Below are positions 48,801 through 60,800 of a stretch of 64,000 bases of DNA, piece after piece. Location: contig OX365952.1 in assembly GCA_947247005.1 (NCBI GenBank), positions 45,426,722 through 45,490,721 on the forward strand, in the 5' to 3' direction. The notes beneath the pieces are model-generated. The model saw nothing but the letters and a program-made list of their open reading frames with translations. It was not told the origin of the DNA and did not search any database. The position numbers and the translations under genes are program-made. Source of the stretch: Spisula solida. Taxonomy: Eukaryota > Mollusca > Bivalvia > Venerida > Mactridae. The first letter of the stretch is position 1; every line of letters begins with the position of its first letter.

Positions 48801-51800
48801 TAAGACTCTGTGACATCCATCCAGACAGACCTCAGTATCAATATGTCCCCACCCCCAACTACATGTGGGAGATATAATTCATATAAATCAAATAATTCTA
48901 AAATGTCGAGCATAGCCTTTATTTGCCAATCAGCTTTCTGAGGAAACAAACATGGCAGGCATATGAGCTCCTCCATCCGAGTTTGAACCCAGTCCTCAGA
49001 TGGCAAGCACTCTAACCACTGAGCTACGGAGGTTCACCTACCAGGTGATATGGCAGTTCCTTAAATGCCCGCATGGATTTCCCCTTCCAGCCACCATCTC
49101 TACCTGGATCTGATAGGCTGTAAAAATAACCTGTAATACAAGACAAACATCAGTCCAAGTACAAGTATAACATAGTATAGGCTATAGCACAGGGAATTTG
49201 ACCTGATCCTGATATTTATGCATGAATCTATTACAAGATTCTTGCGTTGAATACATAAAATTCCGCGAGCAAATCCTTAAGATTTGTATTTGTAATACAC
49301 TTTGTGATACTCATCACTTATGAAAATATAAAACCGTGGTTAAAAATACAGACAAGATATCAGCTGTTAAATTAAGCTAATAGAAGGTCGAGGATCGAGT
49401 CAAATTCTCCGTACTATATAAATACAAAGCAGAACCTAAATAGTCAAGTGATGACATCATTGTAGAGTCTGTCAGATGACAAATATGAAAGCTTCATGTA
49501 GCTCAAATATCTAACATCTGGCACACACCCGACTTGCTGAGTTTTCTAGTCACTAAAAGGAGGAATAATTCGAGAACGGCACAAGGAAGAGCTGTGATTT
49601 TTGCACACTACACACCCCCTCATGCAAGAAACATACCTAACAAGTTTGGCTTCATTCAAAGTAACAGTTACAAAGTTATGCTACAAACAAGAAATGCAGT
49701 AATCAAGTCAATCAAAGGGAAATAATTAAACAAGAGGGCCCAAAGGGCCCTAGGTCGCTCACCTGTCGAACTTGACCTAGATTTTGTTGAGATGGTCATT
49801 GTGACCAAGTTTTATACAGATTAGGCCAATATTGTGACCTCCAGTGCCTAAACAAGGTTTTTATATGATTGACCTAATGACCTACTTTTTTACCCCAGAT
49901 GACCCAATATCAAACTTGACCTAGATTTTGTTGAGATGATCATTGTGACCAAGTTTCTTAAAGATCAAGCCAAAACTGTGACCTCTAGTGACTACACAAG
50001 GTTTTTCTATTATTTGACCTTGTGACCTAGTTTATTATCCTGGATCACCCAATATCAAACTTGATCTAGATTTTGTTGAGATGATCATTGTGACCGAGTT
50101 TCATAAAGATTAGACCAAAATTGTGACCTCTAGTGACTAGTTTTTGACCCAAGATGACCCAATATCGAACTTGACCTAGATTTTGTTGTTATGATCATTG
50201 TAAACAAGTTTCGTAACGATCAGGTCAAAACTGTGACCTCTAGTGACTACGCAAGGTTTTTCTATGATTTGACCTTGTGACCTAGTTTTTGACCCCAGAT
50301 GACCCAATATCGAACTTGACCTACATTTTGTTGTGTTGATCATTGTGATTAAGTTTCATAAAGATTATGCTAAAACTGTGACCTCTAATGACTACACAAG
50401 GTTTTTCTATGATTTGACCTTGTGACCTAGTTTTTGACCCCCGATGACCCAATATCGAACTTGACCTAGATTTTGTTGAGATGATCATTGTGACCAAGTT
50501 TCATAAAGATTAGACCAAAATTGTGACCTTTAGTGACTACACAAGGTTTTTCTATGATTTGACCTTGTGACCTAGTTTTTGACCCCGGATGACCCAATAT
50601 CGAACTTGACCTAGATTTTGTTGAGATGATCATTGTGACCAAGTTTCATAAATATTAAGTCAAAATTGTGACCTCTAGTAACTACACAAGGTTTTTCTAT
50701 AATTTGACCTAGTGACCTAGTTTTTGACCACAGATGACCCAATATCGAACTTGGCCTAGATTTTGTTTAGATGATCATTGTGACAAAGTTTCATAAGGAT
50801 TAGGCTAAAATTGTGACCTCTAGTGTCTACACAAGCCAATTGTTGACGGACGGACGGACGGACGATGGACGGACGGACGGACAACGGACGAAGAGTGATC
50901 ACAAAAGCTCACTCTGTCACTTGGTGACAGGTGAGCTAAAAATGGTGCAAGGTAGAGTTATGGTTCTTGTCCACTGTACATCAACTTATTGTAAAAACAT
51001 GCCTGTGTGTAAAATTCAGAATGCAATTACTTTTTGACATGGGGAATTCTTCGCTTATAGACCTAAAATATGTAACATTGGTAATTGGTCAGTTTCTACT
51101 GGACAACAGTTTATATTTGATTCGGGGCTTGTCCCCTAGTCAGGACAAACTGGCATATTACAACAAATCTGAGGGCAATCCGACATTAAATTAATTTTGA
51201 CTTTGCCTTTGTTTAAATATAGTATGATTGTTTTCAGACTTACCAGCCAGTAATCGGTGAAGATATAATTCTGTTTCCATGGCATTGGCTTGTTTAAGGT
51301 ATCTCTGTTTAATGGCTTGTATGATATCAGTGTGAGATAGGGTTAGACGACTTGTCCTGTATGGAAGAATAAACTTATTTTACACCTCAATTAAATGAAA
51401 GGTTGAGGTAAATGTGAAACAAACATGCCCCCTCACAACAGCCACAATCATGGTCATTCATGTTCAAAGAGCCAGGGACCTTTTACGACATCAGGTGAAA
51501 TTTTGTAGTAAAGAAATTAGCTTTCCCCATGAAATTTGCCACATTGATTATTTTATCGCCACTTTTTTCATTTCTGCGCAAATGGGGACAATTGAAGTGA
51601 CACCTGAAGTGACCATGACACTCAATCTACTGACTTCACAAATCACAATAGTCATGCCCAGGTTCAAGAGTGCTGGTTTTGTAACTGGGCAATCTGGGTC
51701 CAATTTTCTGTCTTGTACTGCAGGTCAGACCCAACCAAGAATAGTAGTTGAAACTATATAGAAGATATTTGTTTGTTTTGATTGAATATGGTTATATAAA

Positions 51801-54800
51801 GTTCTATTAGCAAGCACTAACAAATTTGACATGTTTTATCAAAATAAGAATATAATTCTAAAATGTGACAAAATTTTAAAAAGGTTACTTCAAGAATTTA
51901 TCAAATACTGGATAGTGATGTAACTCCAAGTTTAACCTTAAAGTCACAATATAGTCACATAATTCAAACACATTGTTACCAAGAATCAAGTGGATTATTC
52001 AGGAAACCCTGCAAAGCTCTCTGTAGCTGTGAAAATATAGCAGATGGCAAACATTCTTCAGGGTTGGGTTTGATGTTCCATATATCCTTGACCTTTGGCC
52101 TTTCACCTCCCAGAATCCTATGCAAACTCAGAAGGTCAATAAGTTCAACCTGCTCCAACCCTGTGAAGGAAATACGTACAAACACAAATGATGAGTTTTT
52201 TTAACAGACAATATGTAATTAAGTACTTTGTATTCTATAAAAGATAAAAAAAAGAGTGTCCACGTATCGCTAGATTATCAGTTTTAGATGGTTACTTTGA
52301 ATTTCAGACATTCTGTGTGTGGAAGTATTTAGGTTTTCTAATATCTTTGTTGCATTCTTTGTAGGCCCTTTTCACGCTAGATAAAATGTTAACCAACTAT
52401 GTAAATTTGTAAAAATCACCAATATTTCATATCGGTAACTTAACCACTTATACAGCAAAATTTTGGACATGTTGGTTTCAGCTAAGACCTAAATATACAT
52501 GTCTATTTAGATCTTTGATTTCAGTAACAGACAGAATGGAGAACAACAAAAATTGATGGCAAATATTCAATATACAAAATAAATGTGCAAATATTGGTGA
52601 AAATTAAATCATCTAAAACAATTCCCAATTTACAGTATAGTGCATACTCACAAGAGCAGCACTAGCGAGCTCCTTAGAGCAACAACCTCTCTTAGCAACA
52701 CAATTGTGATGGTCCATAAGTAAAAATTTACTATAAATTAAACCTCTCTATGGAAGCAACAACCTCAGACCATACAACCTTGGGATTTTGTGTTTACAAA
52801 CGGATATTGCTCAAGAGGGTTGTAATGAAGAGCTTGCTGCCTAACCAACCAGTTTCCAAATTGTGCAGTGCTCGCCTTTAGCCTACAGTTTCTCAACACT
52901 TTGCTAGGCAAGCACTACTGAGCACTTTCTTGTGCAATGAACCATTTCAGTAGCCCTTTCCTATGTAACTGCCTGCTATCCCAGTGAGCTCACCGGTAGT
53001 ATATAATTTTTGCGCTTCGCCTGCTACGTAGTGCTTTTTGAAAGCAAGCTGTTTCCTAGCAAAGCATTATCGAGCGCTTGTTAGTGCATTGGATAGGCAA
53101 CGGGCTCCTAAAATACTAAAGTTGTACGGATAAGAATATATTTTATATATTTACCATCTCTAGCACAGACGAGCAAGGACAAGGCGGTAGAAACAACATC
53201 TACACCAAGGTCAGACTCCATTCTGGACATCACCTCTTGTAATAGCAATGGAACTGTATGTGGCAATGATTTCAACTTAGCAGTCATCTGAAAACGTAGG
53301 AAACATTTTTTATGGGTAAAATGGGGAAATGGAATAATAGAATTTATTTAAAGCCATATATTTAGTTAATTAAGAGTTGTGAAATGGGTTAAAGTGACAG
53401 ATCAACAGAATGTCGATCTTCCTCATGTGAAGAAGTTACTTGTGGAACGGTAATATAGTACTGGTTACAGCACAGTCCAAGCAAACTGGCTCGGAGAATT
53501 AGCCACTGTATAAAGCTGAAGAATGTTGACAAACAGTGTTAAACTCAAATAAAAAATAAAGACAAGCCGCTTAACAAACAGCGCTAAACTCGAATAAAAA
53601 ATAAAGACAAGCCGCTTAACAAACAGCGCTAAACTCGATTAAAAAATAAAGACAAACCGCTTGAAAGAGGCCATAGACTCGAAGCTCCTCACATGCTAAG
53701 CTTAGGTACAGTGGAACGTTGGCTTCTTTCTTAGACACCAATAGTTTCATCTGTAAGAAATACATGCACAGTTAAGTTGACGATTAATATGAATGTATCA
53801 ATAAATTATTGTAAGTTACCGTAAAGAAGGGCAAATCTATTTACCCCCGGACATTATTTGGTGGGTTATAAAAAACCCTGTTTGAATTTAAGTTTCAGGG
53901 ACATACAATAAATGTGCTCTATTTTTTATATGTTCTATGAAAATAGTTCTTTGATAGTCTTCTAAGCTCTATGTACTTGATTTTCAGTATGATGACGTGG
54001 CGTTTTATGTCATGATGTCACCATAATTTTTTGACATCAGAACAAGTTGTCATAAATTATGTAGATTAAGAATACTTTTTGTAGTTTGAAAAAGGTTTGT
54101 ATGCCAAAACATTAATAAAGAAGCGAACATTACTGTGTTTTGAATGTGAACAATTTGCCTAAGTGTGTTTGAAATCAATATATAGTAATCTAAGTCAAGC
54201 ACACTAACCTGGTTATTGAACGGAGATTCGTCCAATGATTTACTGTGTACTGCTAAATGGCTTCGTACAACTTCTGATTTATCCCACATATCTAATCCTT
54301 CGACCGACCACTCTGTCACTTTACGTCTTTGTAACGATTGGTGAAACTTGCCTTGTTTTAAACATGTTACCACGACAACAACATTCTACAATGGATCATC
54401 CATAGAAAATTTAGAACTGTATACAATCATACATACAGTGCAACCTCTGTAGAGCAGCCCTCTGTAGAGCAACAACCTCTCTAAAACAGCTCTCTGTAGA
54501 GCAGCTCTGTAACACCTCTCTATAAAAACACCTTCAAAAGTTTCCTACGCTGATATGTAGCAATAAATTCAACCTCTGCAGAACAACAATCTCTAAACAA
54601 AGGCCAATATGTGCAGCTACCAAAGGTTTGGTTGAAATTGACCAGTGGTTTAGGAAGAGAAGTCGTTCGAACGGATGAAGAGTGATCACAAAAGCTCACC
54701 CTGTGACTATGTGACAGGTGAGCTAATGACAAGAACAAAGCAAAGATTTATTTAGACAAGAAAGTAAATATAAGTCTCTTTGATTTTCCTCCACATGCGG

Positions 54801-57800
54801 AGAAGTTCCTGGTGGAAGGTAAGTATAAGTACTGGTTAGGATGGAATCCAGGAAAACTGGTTAGGTGATTAACTGCTGTATATTACTAAAAATTGTTGAG
54901 AATGGTGTAAAACCTGATTAAGCAAACAAACAATAAATTATAAATGCATGGGTGCAAGTATAAGATTCTGAAAAACCTGAAATCCTTTAAAATTGTCAAT
55001 TTATATACAGAAAATAATAAACCCCAGATGTTTTGGTACACTCAAAACCTAAAATCAGGGTTTTACCTGAAAACTTGCACCCATGCATATAGGTTCGACC
55101 GTATACTTAAACAAAACACAAAATAAACATCCAGCCTCTGCAGCCATCTTAAGTTTGTATATGTATATAAATGTATATAAAGGTGTACCTGTGGAATATT
55201 CTCTGGTAACCAGTCCATGGTGTGTGGAAGATATGCAGCATCCATGTTGTCTAACCCATCTATAAACAGTACCAGCGGACTCGAACAATATGTCGCAGAT
55301 TCTCGTAAAATCTCCTCAAACTTCGCCACAAGATTTCTGTAAAAGTTGATTTTTTTTTACTTGATGTGCTTAAAGCATCGACGGCTAGGGTCATCTAACA
55401 CATATTAATAAACAAATTGTAAGATGAATAGTTTATACTAATTTATTTATCATACCCTGATGAAGGCTTATGTTAAGCCGAAACGTTGGTTAAAATAAAT
55501 TTGATAAACACATCCGTTGTCAGTTGTTCGTTACACACACGATTTTATTGTTTTCAATAATTTGTTTAAGGTCGATTGTGAAACAAGTTTTTCCAACTTA
55601 TATTAATCACTCTCGACACCTCATTCCTGATGTTATCCATCGCCACGAGGGTATGAGAGAAGAGAAGCCAGTTTCCCTTTTATGCTGAGCGTTTAGCAAG
55701 GGAATTTCTGGTACCATTTTTATTTCGTCTTCGGTATGACGCGGCCAGGGATCGAACCCGAGACCTCCCGCACTCGAAGCAATGCTCAACCACTAGGATA
55801 TTGAGGAGGCGGTTAGATGAATATCACTAATTATATGTACATGGGAAAAATATAAAGTGGAGAGATGGAAAAATAGAATTTGTTACCAAACTAGCATAAC
55901 TAAGTAGAACAATATTTTTCTTTCGAAAAAAAAATCAGAAATGTTTTAGAACTGATGTCAGATAACTCTGAATAATGCCATATATCTGTACATACTTGTA
56001 ATCATCGGGTACTTCTGTCTGTAAGTCAAATCTTGTGTTCAGTTCATGTGACAATCTCTTCAGGGTAGCTAGGATATTGGTGGATCCAGGTGCCGCACCC
56101 ACAAAGTGTGTCAGTATAGTCAGACCACCGTGACAACTCGGTGTTGTTTGGTAGTCGGAAATAAGACTTGCCTGAAGATAAAGAGGATATTTCGCTGGCT
56201 TAGAATGAGAAGGTCGTAAGTACAAAATCAATATTTTGAGAAAACAAAAAAAAACGGTCTGAAATCTACTCTTTACATACGGAAAAAACAATAAAGGTCT
56301 AATTTTTAATGAGATTGGGTAGATACTCAGTAGTTTAACCCATAATCAATTCACTACTTCACGCTGATATAGGATCTGACAACACTCCGTATGGGGTCAT
56401 GTCGATGTGAACTTTACGTCATCCAATCAAATCGCTGTTTCACAAGTGCAGTGAAAGACTGCTGAGGCTATGTGACGTCATTGTCCGCAAGAGAGGTCAT
56501 TTGAACATGACCTCTTACAGAGTGTAGTCAGATCTCTAACAGCGTAAAGGAATGGAGCAAATGTTAGGGCATGATTTTAATGAGATTGGTATCTACCTAT
56601 CCAGTCTACCATACATGTATACTACTGAAAAATGGTTGACAAATGGCGTAAAAATCACTGCAAAAAATACATACCAGTAAAGCAGATTTTCCTGAACCAG
56701 TTTTCCCAGCAAGGGCAATGACTCCTGATTTCATTTCTGTGATCATTTTCAAACATTCTTTCTTCTGCTTGTTACGACCTACAAACACTTTCTTACATCG
56801 CTCAACATACGCTTCATGTAATCTGGTCATGTGACTAGCTTCATCCAACATGGCGTCCTGAGGATTTCAGAAAAGATATTTCAACATTAATATAATTTAA
56901 TAATTGAACTGACATATATGTATAAAGGCCTTAACAAACTAATCACAGACAATTCAGCGGGCTTTGCAGAGCCTTTTTTCCCTTGCGTCACTGTTTGAAC
57001 TTTGAGCCTTAACATCCATAATTTTGTAAAAAAAATAATAAAACACTATCCAAATCCATTTTCTGTATAAATTTTTATATAACACCAACCAAATAAGAAG
57101 ACAATTTTCATGGGTCTCAATGTAAGATTCTGTAATTGGAGTTTTACGGATAAAACTTAACATAATTATAATGTCAGGTGCACCATTTAAATTTATATAA
57201 AATTAACACGTATAACATGTTCTAATATATAGTGTGCCCAGGATAATGAAAAAGCGGGAAAATTTGGTATATTCCACAGAGGTGGATTATTCAGAAGTGC
57301 ACGATTTTATCAGTGATGTTCGAGTACAATACAGACCTTATCTGTTTACTTAAGTAATTTATAAAAAACAATATTGCAACAGTTGAACAAACCGATTCAT
57401 GTTTATAAATATCACATTATCCTGGGTGCACTGTAACTATCAACATTTTTACCTCGTCAGGGAAGAGTTTCTGTATACCATTCCAGAGATTATTGAGTGC
57501 ACGTGACCCGAAGTGACCTAACCCCGATACAAGAGGCTTACCATCAACCACACCTCCCCACTGACATGGATAACTGCAAATGATAAACAAAACTGTACAT
57601 TTAAAATTGATGTTCAACAAAACATATACACTTACGGAACAAAGTTAATCGTTTGTAAAGCTTTTATCCTTTCAAAATGTTTAAAGCAATAAAATAGCCA
57701 TGTTGCAACACTCAGGGGTTCTACTGAGGCACAATGCCCAATCCTGAAAATTTTACGCAATTTTGTTTCTAGTGCAATTAGCACACATTCCTACACTAAA

Positions 57801-60800
57801 ACTCTGTTTCAAACACTGTTCTATTGTTACAATGCAGCATATGAAATTTCAAATGACCATAACTCTGTCAATAATTGTAACTTTTTCATCAAATAACTTT
57901 TATTGTCTGCAGAAAAGTTCCTACTTTCCATTGCAGCGAATCCGGATATCCAGATTATTCCGGAATAGTAGGACCCCTGAACACTATTACACTACTTCCT
58001 AAAAGGGGTTGTCACAAAAAGATTGTCATATCAATACAAAACTATACAAGTACACATGTCAACTTACTTGTCATAAACTTCCAGACCGCTACGTCGTATT
58101 CTGTTTTTCAACTTCTGCATTTTCTCTGTGTTGCTAGAATTCTCTGATAGGAAATCTTCCTTGAATATCTTCGGCACATCTCTGATAGAATACAATTTAA
58201 ACATTCACTCAATAGATATATATACTGTAAAATCATATATTTTTGCATCGTCAAAATTTGCGAAATTGATTATTTGGAGTTAGTTAGGTAGTTAGGAGAG
58301 TTAAATATTCGCGATTTTTAAACTTTTATTTTATGTTCACGAGCATTAATTTTCACGAAAATATCGATTTTGAGAATATAGCGAAAATTAATCCATCGCA
58401 AAAATTTCTGACTTTGCAGTAGCATGGATATTTTGGGAAGATTTGGGTGGTTCTATTCATTTACCCAGGTATCAATACTTCAAAATGTGAATCGATAATT
58501 GATCGGATAAAAAAAATTGTCGATACATCAATATCGCTTCTAGCACTGACAGCTCTAAGTAAAACTGTGAAGTTTGAAGACTGGGTTAATATGGAACTCC
58601 AGTTATTGTACAGAAACTAAGTGAGTTATCATGGACACATTAGGGAATAAATAGATTTCGCATGGACATAATAATTGTGTACTCACTGTTCAAACTCAGG
58701 ATCACGGAGGAAGAAGAAAGCCCTATCTTTCATCTCAGACTTTTTGTTGTCATTAAGTGCTGCTGCCTGCATCTCTAGCTCAGTCACTGAGGCTCCACGG
58801 GGATAGTCTTTAACCCATTGATATTCAGGTGTGTCGGCAACTTCATACTTATCTGGTACCCAACCATAACGCTCACCGAGCATACCAATAAATAATTGAC
58901 TTCTTGAAATCTCAGATAAACACAACTCTAGCGTCCTGTAAATAGAAACCATTCATTATCAAACACATTGACAGTACAGTGCCCACCAAAAATAAGTATA
59001 CAGTAAATAACTGTTGCAAAATTAAACTTGGTTACATAATTCAATATCTGTTTATCAGGCGGTCACAATTATACTAGTTTCTGAAACTACAGTTACTAAA
59101 TGAGTCAAAAAAGAGATAGAAATAAAGATGAAGCTGTTCTGAATTAAAATAATCATGTTATCCAAAAGGCTGAATTTTCCATCTTTTTGTGACAAAGTTA
59201 CCATTTATGATATGCACCACTAGGCTTTGTACCAAGTATTCATGTGCAGTTTCATTGAAATCTGACCAGAACAACGGAAGACATCCACCCAGACAGAAAG
59301 GCATTCAGCACAAAATTAAAAGGTCTCCCCCACTATATGTTGGATACATAATACAGTAAAATATTTATTAAATGAAAGAAAATGGTAAAAATAATTTAAT
59401 AGTACACAGACCTCCACAAAAGTTTTAAATAATCTCTCAATCAAATAAACAGTTGACCTTACAAGAGAGCAGAGATTCAACCCAGCCTTTAGTATGTGTT
59501 AAGAAATTGGGAAACTAGAAATTGAAAGACACATTCAAGCTGAAATTGAACTCCCTAACATCCCACTGCCATAAAATGGTCTCTGACATACTTAGCATGT
59601 TTAGTTTCTTCCTCTGTTACTCCCCATCTCAGATCTACTTCATAGACGTTGATGAAATGTTTCATTCCAAGGGCACGTAACTCTGGGAAGATGAAACGTG
59701 TGAGTAGATCTCTCTCCCCATGCATGTCTCGGAACGTGGATGATATAAACACTCTGGCTGTTCTCCAACTGTTCACAAAAATAAACATTGACATCATTGT
59801 TTATAAATAGCCTACTTTATAGAACGAAAATGAGTACTGTAAACTAATTTAATTTCGCGAATACTAACTTTCGTGTTTTGCTGATCGTCGACATATTAGC
59901 GACTTCAAATTTTCACATTTTTAAGTTTCCCATAATGTCTATATTGATTTTTTTAGCTCTTTCGCAGCAACTTAATTTCATGAAATTCTACCACTCGCGA
60001 ACTTTGCGAAATTAAATCCCGCGAGATAATTGATTGGTTTACAGTATTGAGCTGTGACTGCACTTTTAGTAAATAGACTCTATATAGTGGATACCCAAAG
60101 GTAACATGACTCAGAGGTCAGACTCTATCTAAATCAGTGGATAATTCCACACGTAAAAATGTAATTGAATGATAAAACCTCAGATTTTTGTATATTCCCC
60201 AATATTTCCACGGTCCATAACATAACCCATTTAAATATACAGTAATATCGCAGTTTTTACAAAGCTCATTTGGATTCCTTAATCGCCTAATGATGTAGTA
60301 GTCAATATGCAAATCATCACATATCCAATTTGAATATTTTTTCAATGGCCCCAACACACATACCAAGCTTCATAAACCTAGCCTGGAAGAAATGCCGGAT
60401 CCATATCGCATATGATTTAGATCAACTTGAGTCAGTTTCCATATACTGACTGACCGGTTGACTAACTGACCGGGTAGCGGATAGCCTGTCCCCATTGAAA
60501 CAGAATTCAAAATCTATTAGATTAATTACAGCACTGAGAATTTGACTTGATCCTGACCTTTATGCATGAATATATTACAAGGTTCTTGTGTTGAATATAT
60601 AAATATCCGTGAGCAAATCGTGCAATATCGGTCCTTTTGATTTGTGTTGGTATTACACATCGAGTGTCTTTGTGATACTTCCCGTTTATGAAAACATACG
60701 ACCAGGATTATACATATAGACAATATACCAGCTGTTTAAATATGCTAATAGAAGGTAGAGAATTGTCAAATTCTCCGGAGGATATATCTACCTACCATGG

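Noticed and set aside
48966..49031. Functional tRNA gene
   Set aside because: The acceptor pairs, but the T loop is short, the stems are weak and no clear anticodon loop can be set; more like a SINE head.
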